This document shows, piece by piece, positions 41,560 to 50,548 of a stretch of 64,000 nucleotides of DNA (its first letter is position 1; each line of letters opens with the position of its first letter). Made by a program: the position numbers and the translations under genes. The notes below the pieces were generated by a model. It did not search any database, had not been told where the DNA came from, and was given only the letters and a program-made list of their open reading frames with translations. Source of the stretch: Clostridia bacterium (GTDB taxonomy: Bacteria; Bacillota; Peptococcia; DRI-13; UBA5745); NCBI GenBank assembly GCA_018436095.1, contig JAHDMJ010000011.1, positions 124,001 through 188,000 of the forward strand. Direction: 5' to 3'.

Positions 41560-41588
41560 ATCTTAACTATACGGAATACTATTGCCAA
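41560..41588 (-). promoter_or_regulatory. Probable internal promoter of the binding-protein gene
   Basis: TTGGCA (41583-41588) and TAAGAT (41560-41565) are 17 nt apart on the minus strand, inside the 276-bp gap between oppF and the binding-protein gene. The rest of this gap is leader with GGAGGGGGG-type runs and no reading frame. Confidence 0.5.
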
Positions 41589-41701
41589 TTTTCGCACACA
41601 GTAAATAGAGATTCTACGGAATTTACAGAATTCCTTCTGGTTGCCAAGATTTTGTTAACAGTTTGTAAAACGGTATATTAGGAACGCCTGATTAAAGAGA
41701 T

Positions 41702-42724
41702 TTAACTGATCTCGGAATCCCCTTCAAAGTTTTCAAAGCAAGCTACCCAGTGACCGGGGCGCCGTTCCAAAAGGGGCGGCGTCTCTTTGAAGCAGCGCTC
41801 GGAAGCCAGCTTGCAGCGGGCGGCAAAACGGCAGCCCGGTGGCGGATCAACGGGAGAAGGCACCTCGCCCAAAAGAATCTCCCTCTTGATGTGGCGGTTT
41901 CTGGGATCCTCGATAGGTACGGCGCAAAGAAGAGCTTCCGTATAGGGATGGAGCCGGTGGGCAAAGATTTCTTCCGTCTCGCCGTACTCCACCAGTTTGC
42001 CCACGTACATTACGGCAATATGGGAAGACAGCCAGCGTACCACCCGGATATCGTGGGAAATAAACATGTAGGTAAGATTGTGGCTGGCCTGCAGATCCTT
42101 CAGCAGATTAAGAACCATGGCCCGGACGGAAACGTCCAGGGCGGAGATGGGCTCGTCGGCCACGATGAAGTCGGGATTCAAAGCGATGGAGCGGGCAATA
42201 CCGATACACTGCTTTTGACCGGCGGCCAGGGTGTGAGGATATTCGTGCATCAGCTCAGGCTTTAAGCCTACGGTGCGCAACAGCTCGGCTACCCGGTCTT
42301 CTAATTCACTGCCGCTGCAAACATTATGGACTTCCAAAGGCTCGCCGATAATCTTGCCGATTTTATTGCGGCTGTCGAAAGAGCTGAAGGAGTCCTGGAA
42401 AATAAGCTGGGCCCTGGTGCGGAATTTCTTTTCCTGCTCGGCGGTATATTTGTAAATATCCTCGCCTTGGAAATAGATTTCACCGCTGCTCTTGTTCAAA
42501 AGCTTCAGAGCCAGGCGGCCCATGGTAGTTTTGCCGCAGCCGGATTCACCTACGAGACCCAGCGTTTGCCCGGCATAGACGTCCAGAGTTACGTCGTCTA
42601 CGGCGTGAACGTTTGATTTAGCTTTACTGATCAAACCGCCGCCAATGGGGAAATATTTCTTTAAATTACGAACGGATAACAGAGTTTCTTTTGCTTTGGC
42701 ATCGATTTCAGTCATGTTCTGCAC
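41702..42724 (-). CDS. oppF: Oligopeptide ABC transporter ATP-binding protein (OppF/DppF)
   Basis: The 340-aa second ATPase of the peptide transporter has Walker A GESGCGKTTMGRL, Q-loop LIFQDSFSSFDSR, signature LAAGQKQCIGIARSIAL, Walker B DFIVADEPISALD and an H-loop MFISHDIRVVRWL. The C-terminal oligopeptide extension carries a four-Cys motif (GCRFAARCKLASERC...HWVACFE) that fits an iron-sulfur cluster seen in DppD/OppF-type proteins. The signature LSGGQ is replaced by LAAGQ. It is the fourth gene of the opp operon, 6 bp after oppC. Confidence 0.93.
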   Translation of the reverse strand: MQNMTEIDAKAKETLLSVRNLKKYFPIGGGLISKAKSNVHAVDDVTLDVYAGQTLGLVGESGCGKTTMGRLALKLLNKSSGEIYFQGEDIYKYTAEQEKKFRTRAQLIFQDSFSSFDSRNKIGKIIGEPLEVHNVCSGSELEDRVAELLRTVGLKPELMHEYPHTLAAGQKQCIGIARSIALNPDFIVADEPISALDVSVRAMVLNLLKDLQASHNLTYMFISHDIRVVRWLSSHIAVMYVGKLVEYGETEEIFAHRLHPYTEALLCAVPIEDPRNRHIKREILLGEVPSPVDPPPGCRFAARCKLASERCFKETPPLLERRPGHWVACFENFEGDSEIS

Positions 42725-42730
42725 CCCCCT

Positions 42731-43615
42731 CTACATTTTTACGGCCAGGGGATCGAATTCATCCCGGATCCAGTTACCCACCAGAGTAAGGCAAAGTACG
42801 GTGAGACCAATGAATAAGCCGGGGAATAAAACGATCCACGGGGCTTGGGTAAGATATTTACGCCCTTCGCCGATCATCAGGCCCCAGGAGGTCTGGGGAG
42901 GCTGAACACCGAAGCCCAGGAAGCTCAGGTTGGCTTCAGCATTGATGAAGTGAGCCAGCTCCAGAACGTAGGTAGTGACCAGAGGAGAGATGATATTAGG
43001 CATGATGTGTTTAAATAAGATCCGGTTGGTGGAGGCGCCGATGGCGTGGCCCGATTCCACCATGGCGGAGCTGCGGATAACCAGCACCTGACTTCTGGCC
43101 ATACGGCAAAACAGCGTCCAGCTATTGACCAAAAGAGCGATGATCAGGTTTCTCATACCGGGGCCCAGAACCATAACGAAGGTAAGAGCGATCAGCAAAG
43201 TGGGAGAAGAGGCCCAGACGTCTACCAGACGCATAATGATCATATCGGTCCAGCCGCCGAAGTAACCGGCGATCATTCCCAGGGTAATACCGATCAGGGC
43301 GCCGACGCTGCCGACTACGAAACCTACGGTCAAGGAAACCCGGCCGCCCCAGATCAGGCGGGAGTAGATGTCACGACCCAACTGATCGGTACCCAGAATA
43401 TGGGCGGGACCGCCTTTGGCAGTGGGCTCAAAAGAAGGTGCTGACAAACGGTTATACAAGTCGCTTTGGGCTGCATCATAAGAGGTGACCAGAGGAGCGA
43501 AAATCAACATCAGGAAAATGATAATTAAAATAATCAAAGAAATCAGAGCCGCTTTGTTGTAACGAAAACGATCCCATAAAGTAACTTTTTTCTTGGAAGT
43601 TGCTAAATTTGCCAT
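42731..43615 (-). CDS. oppC: Oligopeptide ABC transporter permease (OppC/DppC)
   Basis: The 294-aa permease has an N-terminal helix (ALISLIILIIIFLMLIFAPL), a periplasmic part with HILGTDQLGRDIYSRLIWGG and five further helices. The ATPase-contact loop VESGHAIGASTNRILFKHIM PNIISPL is present. These are hallmarks of OppC/DppC. It pairs with OppB to form the channel. The gene lies between oppB (14 bp upstream) and oppF (6 bp downstream). Confidence 0.94.
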   Translation of the reverse strand: MANLATSKKKVTLWDRFRYNKAALISLIILIIIFLMLIFAPLVTSYDAAQSDLYNRLSAPSFEPTAKGGPAHILGTDQLGRDIYSRLIWGGRVSLTVGFVVGSVGALIGITLGMIAGYFGGWTDMIIMRLVDVWASSPTLLIALTFVMVLGPGMRNLIIALLVNSWTLFCRMARSQVLVIRSSAMVESGHAIGASTNRILFKHIMPNIISPLVTTYVLELAHFINAEANLSFLGFGVQPPQTSWGLMIGEGRKYLTQAPWIVLFPGLFIGLTVLCLTLVGNWIRDEFDPLAVKM

Positions 43616-43629
43616 GTGTTTCCCCCTCC

Positions 43630-44553
43630 TTAATACCGGATGCGAGGATCAAATGCGGCGTACAAAATATCCACCAGCAAGTTGATCATGCATACGATAA
43701 GCGCTACGAAAAATACCTCTGCCTGGAGAAGCGGGAAATCCATGTTGTCAATGGTTTCGGAAATCAGATGGCCAAAGCCGGGGAAACCGAAAACTACTTC
43801 TACGGAAGCACTGAGTCCTCCTAGCTGTTTGGTAAAGTCGCTGCCGATCATGGTGATGGAAGCCGTCATGATGTTCTTCAGAGCATGCTTGAACAAGACG
43901 GCCATCTCGGTAACGCCCTTGGCCCGGGCGGTAATAACATATAGTCCGTTTAACTGCTGCATCATTTCAAAACGGACAATCTGGGAAAGCTGACCCATAG
44001 GCCGGAAGGAAATAGCCAAGGCCGGCAGGATCATGTGCTTCCAGGTACCGATACCGGAGGTGGGCAGCCAGCCCAGCTTCACGGAAAATACCAGCATCAG
44101 CATCAAACCGATCCAGAAGGGTGGCAGACAAATACCGCCCAGTGAAATAATCGTCAGGACCCGGTCCAAAAACGAACCTTTGTGGTAAGCTGCGGCGATA
44201 CCCAAGGGGATAGCCACAATTACCGAGATGCAGGATGCGAAGAAAATTAATAATGCAGTAAGGGGCAGGTCATCCATGATAACTTCCATGCAAGGTCTGC
44301 GCTGCCACCAGGACATACCGAAGTCTAAAGTAGCCGCGTCTTTCAAAAACGTGCCCAACTGCTCGATCATAGGCTTATCAAGTCCTAGCTGCTGGCTCAG
44401 CAGTTGCCGCTGTTCTTCCGTAGCGGTCAGAGGGAGCATGATGTCAACGGGGTTGCCGACCATGTGGGTGATGACAAAAACCAGAATTGAAATACCAATT
44501 ACTACAAGCACGGTAAAGGCAAGGCGCTGTAGTATGTATTTACCCATTCCCAT
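43630..44553 (-). CDS. oppB: Oligopeptide ABC transporter permease (OppB/DppB)
   Basis: The 307-aa permease begins MGMGKYILQRLAFTVLVVIG and has six helices with a long external part after the first (GNPVDIMLPLTATEEQRQLL). The EAA-type loop VITARAKGVTEMAVLFKHAL faces the ATPases. I start at the ATG at 44553 because AGGAGG lies 7 nt upstream; the open frame extends 11 codons more. It is the second gene of the operon. Confidence 0.93.
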   Translation of the reverse strand: MGMGKYILQRLAFTVLVVIGISILVFVITHMVGNPVDIMLPLTATEEQRQLLSQQLGLDKPMIEQLGTFLKDAATLDFGMSWWQRRPCMEVIMDDLPLTALLIFFASCISVIVAIPLGIAAAYHKGSFLDRVLTIISLGGICLPPFWIGLMLMLVFSVKLGWLPTSGIGTWKHMILPALAISFRPMGQLSQIVRFEMMQQLNGLYVITARAKGVTEMAVLFKHALKNIMTASITMIGSDFTKQLGGLSASVEVVFGFPGFGHLISETIDNMDFPLLQAEVFFVALIVCMINLLVDILYAAFDPRIRY

Positions 44554-44606
44554 AAATATACCTCCTGCTTCCTGGCCCGCCGCCAAGGAGGGCCATATTT
44601 TAACCT

Positions 44607-45605
44607 TTATTTACTTTTATTTAAAGGGAAATGACAGCGTACCCAATGGTCTCCGGTACCGCTTAAATCCGTATACCCCGGCTCTTCCGTTTTGCAGATA
44701 TCCTGGCAATAGTCGCAGCGGGGATGGAATTTACAGCCGGAAGGCAAAGCCATCAGATCCGGCGGGTCACCGGAAATAATATTGAGCCGGCCGCCTTCTT
44801 TCATGGCGGTAATAGATCCCATAATACCTCGGGTGTAGGGGTGAGCCGAGTTTTCGAACAGGGTAAATACATCGCAGATTTCGATAAGCTGGCCGGCATA
44901 CATGATAGCTACCCGGTCGGCCATTTCCGCCACGATGCCCAAGTCGGAAGTGATGAAAAGGATTGTGGTATCAATTTCTTTTCTTAACTGCTGCATCAAG
45001 CGCAGGATCTGAGCCTGGATGGTTACGTCCAGGGAGCAGGTAGGCTCATCAGCGATGAGCACCTTAGGCCGGCAGGACAAGGCTATCGCAATCATAATAC
45101 GCTGCTTCATACCGCCGGACAGCTCATGAGGATAGTTATAATAACGTTTTTCCGGAGAAGGAATACGAACGATGCCCAGCATTTCAATAGCTTTTTTCTT
45201 GGCTTCCTCTCCTTTTAGGCCCTGGTTGATCTCTACGGCCTCCTGGATCTGCTGGCCGATGGTCTGGGATGGATTCAGCGAAGACATAGGTTCCTGAAGA
45301 ATCATGGCCATGCCTTTACCCCGGACATCCTTCATGCTTTTCATGGGCAGGTCAAAAACACTAACGCCGTCCAGAACTACTTCGCCGGATTTGATTTTGC
45401 CGGGAGGCCAAACCACAAGACGAAGCATGGAAAGAGCTGTTACCGTTTTGCCGCTGCCGCTTTCGCCCACCAGCGCCAGGCATTCTCCTTTTCTGACGGA
45501 AAAGGATACGCCGTCAACGGCTTTCACTTCGCCTTCCCGGAGGAAGAAGGAAGTACTTAAGTCCTTGACGCTAAGAATAATATCCTTGGTTTTAGTCTCT
45601 TCCAA
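44607..45605 (-). CDS. oppD: Oligopeptide ABC transporter ATP-binding protein (OppD/DppD)
   Basis: The first gene of the opp operon encodes a 332-aa ATPase: Walker [16 protein letters not shown]-loop [13 protein letters not shown], signature [17 protein letters not shown], Walker [16 protein letters not shown], and the Cys-rich C-terminal motif ([15 protein letters not shown]) of DppD proteins. It is started at a TTG (45605) because AGGAGG lies 8 nt upstream; a GTG three codons earlier overlaps that site. With OppF it forms the ATPase heterodimer. Confidence 0.93.
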   Translation of the reverse strand: MEETKTKDIILSVKDLSTSFFLREGEVKAVDGVSFSVRKGECLALVGESGSGKTVTALSMLRLVVWPPGKIKSGEVVLDGVSVFDLPMKSMKDVRGKGMAMILQEPMSSLNPSQTIGQQIQEAVEINQGLKGEEAKKKAIEMLGIVRIPSPEKRYYNYPHELSGGMKQRIMIAIALSCRPKVLIADEPTCSLDVTIQAQILRLMQQLRKEIDTTILFITSDLGIVAEMADRVAIMYAGQLIEICDVFTLFENSAHPYTRGIMGSITAMKEGGRLNIISGDPPDLMALPSGCKFHPRCDYCQDICKTEEPGYTDLSGTGDHWVRCHFPLNKSK

Positions 45606-46216
45606 AATGAACACCTCCTATTTTACTAACCATAGCAAAAAATCCCTCTCCCCCTTTTTTGATCTATCAGAACTTTAACTTCTCGCAGCTTAGCCAGCCT
45701 GGAGAAAGGTTCTTCCCGAACGAAAAACATTGGTTATCTTTTGACATTAACGTAGGTTAATATAGATTGGAAAAAAAATAATAAGTCTTCGCTTATGTCT
45801 ATGCAAATTGCTTAAACATTAGCCTATATTTTCTTTCCGACAAAGCTCGGCATTTTCCTCATTTTTTATGGAAAAAGGCACAAAAAAGTAAAGAAAATGA
45901 AAACATAGGCTTAATAATTCTCCGCTAGTTGCAAAACTCCTGCAAGAACGGGAATATACTATGCTGTTTTTTGCAGCCAAAATTATAAAAATATACGGCA
46001 AAAAGCATAATAAATAGTCAAATGCGTATAAATATAACAGGATATAATTTTCAGACTATTTATTCATAACCGATGTTAAGAAAAAAAGGCTATAAGGCAA
46101 TAGTCACTTAATGAAATTTAGCTGTTTTATTCTTTTATTAGTTACAGTTTATCCCGAAGTTAACCTAGACTAATTTTAATGTATAAATATTTTTATTATT
46201 TCATAGAATTGGCAAT
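45606..46216. other. AT-rich gap of about 610 bp upstream of the opp operon
   Basis: No gene can be supported. It is clearly richer in A and T than its surroundings. ATTAGCCTAT (45828) recurs inverted as ATAGGCTTAAT (about 45905), a TTAAC-CTAC-GTTAA-like dyad lies near 45748-45762, and several TATAAT-like boxes occur on both strands. It must contain the opp promoter, whose exact place I cannot fix. Confidence 0.5.
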
Positions 46217-46219
46217 AAA

Positions 46220-46259
46220 ATACCGCTGTGCCGGAGAAAGGCAGACAGCGGTATCTTTT
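46220..46259 (-). terminator. Terminator of the P-loop ATPase gene
   Basis: ATACCGCTGT pairs with ACAGCGGTAT around a 15-nt loop, with TTTTATT following on the minus strand. It is 20 bp past the stop at 46280. Confidence 0.8.
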
Positions 46260-46279
46260 TCAGCTTATTTCTTTAAATC

Positions 46280-47356
46280 TTATTTTAATCCGCCGCCGGC
46301 CAGGAATTCCCGGATCAGCACTTCTTTCTCCATTTCCAGAGCGGTAAAATCCATGGCCTTGACGTAATAAGTTTCCAGATGATCATGAATTTTTTTATTT
46401 TCCGCCATTAGCTTCTGGGCCCGTTGCCGGGCGTCCTCAATAGCCGTCAGCAAAAACTCGGCTTCCAGCTCGTTGCGCCCGTTTAGGTTCTTATGATACC
46501 AACGCTCCAGTTCTACGGTTTTGCATTTGTCGCCGGGGGCTTCACCGTTAAGATAATAAAGGGCTTTTAATTCCGGCAAAAAAACGGCATTTAGGGCATC
46601 GGGCTCCTGGGGATCATGAACAAACCAAACGCCATAGCCTTTGCCTTGGGCCTTAGTACCAATATAGTTCAGCACTTTGGTGCCGATAGCCAGGTCATCG
46701 GTAATAAACTGATAGCCCTTTTCCGCTTGCTCAAAAAGCTCGTCAAAATGGCTGACCAGGCCTTGGGGGGCCATAATGGTGTAAAACCGGTGCCGGCTGG
46801 GTTCTTTCGGTATACTGTTGCCCACTAGCTGCTCTTTCAATAACTGATCCAGCCAGGCCTCCATACCCTCTTCATCCAATCTGATCTTGTAAAGGCTTTG
46901 GCGCCGTTCTGCAAAATCCCGGGCTTTTTTCAATAAAGCATAAATTTCTAAAAACATCTTTTTGTTTTCATTGGTAAGAGAGAGTATTTCCTGCCGGTAT
47001 TCTTTGAGGATATCCCGGCGCCAAAAGCGGCCCAGGTCTACAATCATATCCCGTACCCCGGGGTAGACCGGATCCCGGGTATGGGGGGCCGTACCATCCA
47101 TAATCGCCAGGCTGAAATCCCGGATGATCACACCGTCCAGAGAGCGGGCGTCGGAGGAACACCACAAAAGCTCCGTTTCCAGCCCGGCTTCAGCCAAAGC
47201 CTTGCCGATACGGCGCATTAAAGTAGCCTTGCCTGTACCTGGCCCTCCTTTTAAAATATACAACTGATCAATACCCTCCAGATTGGTATCCCAATGAGAT
47301 AAGTATCCTTGGTAGGTAATGGCCCCGGGGAAGTATTGTCTGATATTCTTTTCCAT
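46280..47356 (-). CDS. P-loop ATPase of the PRK06851-like type with altered Walker A
   Basis: The 358-aa protein resembles a family of uncharacterised Clostridia ATPases: YFPGAITYQGYLSHWDTN, then ILKGGPGTGKATLMRRIG and CSSDARSLDGVIIRDFSLAI MDGTAPH. The Walker A reads GGPGTGKA-T; the Ser/Thr that normally follows the Lys and binds Mg2+ is Ala44 here, with Thr45 after it. The second half has FDELFEQAEKGYQFITDDLA and a long helical C-terminus (ALEMEKEVLIREFLAGGG). Function unknown; it may bind but not efficiently hydrolyse ATP. It stands alone just after the Agr-like kinase gene, on the same strand. Confidence 0.82.
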   Translation of the reverse strand: MEKNIRQYFPGAITYQGYLSHWDTNLEGIDQLYILKGGPGTGKATLMRRIGKALAEAGLETELLWCSSDARSLDGVIIRDFSLAIMDGTAPHTRDPVYPGVRDMIVDLGRFWRRDILKEYRQEILSLTNENKKMFLEIYALLKKARDFAERRQSLYKIRLDEEGMEAWLDQLLKEQLVGNSIPKEPSRHRFYTIMAPQGLVSHFDELFEQAEKGYQFITDDLAIGTKVLNYIGTKAQGKGYGVWFVHDPQEPDALNAVFLPELKALYYLNGEAPGDKCKTVELERWYHKNLNGRNELEAEFLLTAIEDARQRAQKLMAENKKIHDHLETYYVKAMDFTALEMEKEVLIREFLAGGGLK

Positions 47357-47453
47357 AGTAACCCCCTTTGCTGGTCATGCGGCTAAACTTTACTTCATAT
47401 AATATGCCGCCTGATTTACCGAGGTGCCCGCTCGGGGAGATATATCTGCCCCG

Positions 47454-48755
47454 TTAATGGGGCCTGGGGATGAACAGGTGAAGCCGAAAAGTACCGTTGC
47501 TGACGAAAACTCTCATCTGACCACCGTATTTATCAACGGCAGCCTGCATGCTTTCCAGACCGAGGCCCCGGCCCTTTTCCCCTTGCTTGCCGGGGAGCCG
47601 GGAGCCCCGGTATCTTTCTATGGGCTTTGCAGCTATGGGGTTTTCAATTTCACAATAGATACCTTCGTCGAAGAGGAACGTAAGAGCAATACCTAAGGAA
47701 GGGTCTTGCTGCGGCAAACGGCCGCATTCTTCTAAGGCGTTGTCCAGAGCATTGCCCAGCAAGGCCACCATATCAGCGGCATCCAGCCAGGGCAGCTCTT
47801 CCGGCAAAGTGCCTGAGGATTGGAGGGGAATACCCATTTCTGCACCTTGCCGTTTTTTTAAAAAAAGGATGGCGTCTACAGTGAAGTTGCCCGTAAATAA
47901 AGGCGGCTCCAGCTTTTGCCGCAATCCCTGAATATATTGAGAGATGCCTTCTTCCCTGCCGGCGGCAGAAAGCATCTCCAAATAGCCGATATGCTTGCGG
48001 ATATCGTGGAGAGTATGCTCCATTTGGGCAAAAGAGAATTTCAACTCCCGGTTATGCTGGTCCTGAAAGGCTTTTAGCTTTTCCAAAAGACGAAGGCGTT
48101 CTTCACTAAAGCTTTTATGATCCTGAAAACATAGATAGGAAAACACCGCCAGCATTACCAGCAAGGCAAAAAAACAGCCCAAAACCAAAAAAAGAATTTG
48201 TTTCTTTGTAAAATCCCCTAAGGGAAACATCTGAAACAGCAAGAGGGAAGTATAGAGGGCCAGCACAAAGAAAATCAGCCAATGGCGGCGGTCGCCGTCC
48301 TTACGGAAAAAGCTTCTGATGAAGAAAGCTAATATTAATGGAAGCAAAGAACGGAAAAAAAAGATGAGGATGTTGAGACTGATATCCTGAGCGGCAGCGG
48401 TTGGCGGCCAAAGCTCCGGCTGGAACAGGCAGATAATGATGGCGGTAATCCCATCGCAGGCCGTAAAAATCGTATAGGTCACAGCTATTAGAAGGGATTT
48501 CCGTTTGAGACTGCCGCGGAAGAAGAGGTGGGCCAGCAGAAAATCCGCCAGCCAGTTAACCAAAAGCCCCTGCCAATAGGCCCCGGGCCAATACAACCGG
48601 TTAATCAACTGGTAAAAGATTTGTCCCAGAAAAAAGCATAAGACGGGGCCTGCACCGGGCCGCCGGCGGGGCAGCAAAGAAGCCAGCAAAAAGAAGGTGG
48701 TAAGTGCATCAAAAAACATCATGAGACAATCGATAAATGCAATCAATAGCTCCAC
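47454..48755 (-). CDS. AgrC-like sensor histidine kinase (GHKL, HPK10 type)
   Basis: The 433-aa membrane kinase has six to seven N-terminal helices (to about residue 215), the usual AgrC sensor for a cyclic peptide. It is followed by a dimerisation region with the phospho-acceptor HTLHDIRKHIGYLEML, and a GHKL ATPase domain with the N-box ALLGNALDNALEECGRL and G-box GEKGRGLGLESMQAAVDKYG. The start overlaps the response-regulator gene by 13 bp. It should sense the peptide made from the agrBD genes just upstream on the other strand. Confidence 0.9.
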   Translation of the reverse strand: MELLIAFIDCLMMFFDALTTFFLLASLLPRRRPGAGPVLCFFLGQIFYQLINRLYWPGAYWQGLLVNWLADFLLAHLFFRGSLKRKSLLIAVTYTIFTACDGITAIIICLFQPELWPPTAAAQDISLNILIFFFRSLLPLILAFFIRSFFRKDGDRRHWLIFFVLALYTSLLLFQMFPLGDFTKKQILFLVLGCFFALLVMLAVFSYLCFQDHKSFSEERLRLLEKLKAFQDQHNRELKFSFAQMEHTLHDIRKHIGYLEMLSAAGREEGISQYIQGLRQKLEPPLFTGNFTVDAILFLKKRQGAEMGIPLQSSGTLPEELPWLDAADMVALLGNALDNALEECGRLPQQDPSLGIALTFLFDEGIYCEIENPIAAKPIERYRGSRLPGKQGEKGRGLGLESMQAAVDKYGGQMRVFVSNGTFRLHLFIPRPH

Positions 48756-49486
48756 CTTTCCACCTCTTTCAGTAGTTTGATATAAAGGCTTTTGCTGATC
48801 GGCAATAATTGGCCGTTAGCCAAAAGAAGCTGACGCCGGGACTTGTCTATTTCTTTGATCCATCCAAGATTAACGATAAGGGAACGGTGGATTTTAACGA
48901 ATTGCCGGGGCAGCTGCCCTTCCAGCTCCCCCAGTTTGCCATACCAGCTATAGCAGCCTTGGTAAGGATAGGCTTTGATCAGGCGGCCGCAACTTTCAAA
49001 GTAAAGCAGGGAATCTAAAGGGGGCAAAAAAATTTTCGTTTTATTGAAGATAAAAAAATGCCTTTCGTTTGTAAAAGGCAGCAGGTACAGCTCATCAATA
49101 ATCCGTTTAACCTTCTGCCGGGATATGGGCTTAACCAGATAGTCGAAAGCCCGGATATCATAGCCTTGCAGAGCGAATTCCCGGTAATGGGTAACGATGA
49201 CGATTGTTACAAAGGGCTGGAGTTTGCGCAGCTCCCGGGCCGTATGCAAACCGTCCAGGCCCGGCATTTGAATGTCCAAAAAAATTAGATGCGGGGGCTC
49301 CTTTTCACAGAGCCGCAGCAAATCCAATCCGTTGGTAAAGCAGTACACCGCTCCTTGCTCCGGCAAATATTCGTTAACCAATTGGCTCATTTGGTTTAAA
49401 AAAACCGGATCGTCGTCGCATAAAGCTATGCGCCTTATTCCTTTTTCACAGCCCCAAGAAGAGGCCATACTTTGATGGTCAAGCAT
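48743..49486 (-). CDS. AgrA-like LytTR response regulator
   Basis: The receiver domain (about residues 17-135: IRRIALCDDDPVFLNQM, IFLDIQMPGLDGLHTARELR with the phospho-Asp, and AFDYLVKPISRQKVKRI) is joined to a LytTR DNA-binding domain (about 145-245: KTKIFLPPLDSLLYFESCGR, KLGELEGQLPRQFVKIHRSL IVNL). This is the AgrA/VirR type that binds short direct repeats ahead of quorum-sensing genes. It starts at the ATG at 49486; an internal ATG six codons on is possible. It pairs with the kinase by gene overlap. Confidence 0.92.
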   Translation of the reverse strand: MLDHQSMASSWGCEKGIRRIALCDDDPVFLNQMSQLVNEYLPEQGAVYCFTNGLDLLRLCEKEPPHLIFLDIQMPGLDGLHTARELRKLQPFVTIVIVTHYREFALQGYDIRAFDYLVKPISRQKVKRIIDELYLLPFTNERHFFIFNKTKIFLPPLDSLLYFESCGRLIKAYPYQGCYSWYGKLGELEGQLPRQFVKIHRSLIVNLGWIKEIDKSRRQLLLANGQLLPISKSLYIKLLKEVERWSY

Positions 49487-49598
49487 TTCACTACATTTCC
49501 TCTCCTATCTGTGACAAGGTCAGCTTAAGCAAGATGATTCCGGCTATAGTAGGTGTAAAACCCCTGGCACAAGGACCATGGGTGGCGGGAGGTATGCC
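49487..49598. promoter_or_regulatory. Divergent control region of the Agr-like locus
   Basis: The 112-bp gap separates agrA-type and agrB genes. A TATAGT (49545-49550) could be the plus-strand -10 box, without a good -35, as is common when a LytTR activator is needed. GGTCAGCTTAAGCAAGATG upstream of it is a plausible activator site; I see no perfect direct repeat. Confidence 0.4.
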
Positions 49599-50183
49599 TT
49601 GGCCTATACATTGGCGATAAAAATCAGCCGTTATCTCATCAAACGGGGCGCCGCCGCCGCCGAAGATGAAGACGTGCTGGCCTATGGCCTTTTTGACCTA
49701 TTGGCCGCTATGGAGCAAAATCTGATCTTACTGTTTTTGGGGCTTATTTTCGGTGTATTACCGCAGATTTTTTGTTATGAGCTTTTCTTTTGCCTGCTGA
49801 AGCCCAATATCGGCGGCGCCCATGCCAAAACTCACGGCAGCTGCCTGTTGATTTTTACGACGATGGCTTTTCTTACGGCTAAAGGCTCCTTCTTGTTACC
49901 TCAGTCCTGGCTTTGGCCCGGGGCTTTTGTTGGCGCCGGCCTGGCCCTGCTGCTGGTTCTCTGGCGGGGGCCCGTAATCCATCCCAATGCCCCGGCCAGT
50001 ATGCAGAAGAGAAAAAAATTCCGAGTAATCGGAATCTGCGTTGCTCTAAGCCAGACCATAGCGATCTTTTTGGCCTATAAAATTGCCGGAGAATGGGCGG
50101 CCGGGGTTGCTTTTTGCGGAAGTATGGGAGAGGCCACAGCGTCGCTGTCCCTGCTAATCCCATCACCTGACAATAATCCCTAG
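49599..50183 (+). CDS. agrB: AgrB-family peptide protease/exporter
   Basis: AgrB cuts the AgrD precursor and forms the thiolactone before export. The 194-aa membrane protein has the catalytic pair in KPNIGGAHAKTHGSC (His75 and Cys82; spacing of 7 as in Staphylococcus AgrB His77/Cys84), preceded by ISRYLIKRGAAAAEDEDVLA YGL as in other AgrB proteins, and about five helices. I set the start at a TTG (49599) because GGGAGG lies 6 nt upstream; the open frame begins seven codons earlier. agrD follows at 18 bp, and the kinase/regulator pair is divergent. Confidence 0.93.
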   Translation: MAYTLAIKISRYLIKRGAAAAEDEDVLAYGLFDLLAAMEQNLILLFLGLIFGVLPQIFCYELFFCLLKPNIGGAHAKTHGSCLLIFTTMAFLTAKGSFLLPQSWLWPGAFVGAGLALLLVLWRGPVIHPNAPASMQKRKKFRVIGICVALSQTIAIFLAYKIAGEWAAGVAFCGSMGEATASLSLLIPSPDNNP

Positions 50184-50201
50184 GAAAGGAGTGAAGCATA
50201 C

Positions 50202-50345
50202 TTGAAACAGGTTCCTAAGAGCGTACCCTTCCTGCTGCGGCAAGCCTCAACCTTAGCACAAACAAATGCCCGTCGCACCGCTGGGTTCTTCTGCAAAACA
50301 CATTTGTTTCAACCGCCAGTCCCGGACAAATTGAAGGACAAATAA
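50202..50345 (+). CDS. agrD: AgrD-like cyclic autoinducer peptide precursor (47 aa)
   Basis: A short frame begins with TTG (50202), 10 nt after AAAGGAG, 18 bp past agrB. The 47-residue product starts MKQVPKSVPFLLRQASTLAQ (amphipathic leader, basic and hydrophobic) and continues TNARRTAGFFCKTHLFQPPV PDKLKDK. It has AgrD layout: leader, a Cys-containing core, then the conserved C-terminal Q-P-x-x-P-x-x-L tail. By analogy with clostridial AgrD (C-L-W-F-T before H-Q-P-E-E-P), the ring is predicted as CKTHL, a five-residue thiolactone with GFF or more ahead. It is followed directly by a terminator. Confidence 0.88.
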   Translation: MKQVPKSVPFLLRQASTLAQTNARRTAGFFCKTHLFQPPVPDKLKDK

Positions 50346-50352
50346 ACCCTCA

Positions 50353-50377
50353 GCACCCGCCCAGCCGGGTGCCTTTT
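50353..50377 (+). terminator. Terminator of agrBD
   Basis: GCACCCG / CGGGTGC stem with a 6-nt loop followed by CTTTTT, 8 bp after the agrD stop codon. Confidence 0.85.
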
Positions 50378-50548
50378 TATTATATATTACCAATATGATA
50401 TTTTCAAGCAAATAAATATAGCAATAAGAATAAATTATATGATCATTAATATCACTAGGCTTAAAATAGTCAGAATTAGATAACATTTCCTTAATTTGAA
50501 CTATTATAATGGAGGTAGCTGCCAGGCTGGCGTATTGGGAGGGTTCAA

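Noticed and set aside
46179-46367. 62-aa plus-strand frame
   Set aside because: It crosses the terminator and the 3' end of the P-loop ATPase gene and has no coding features.
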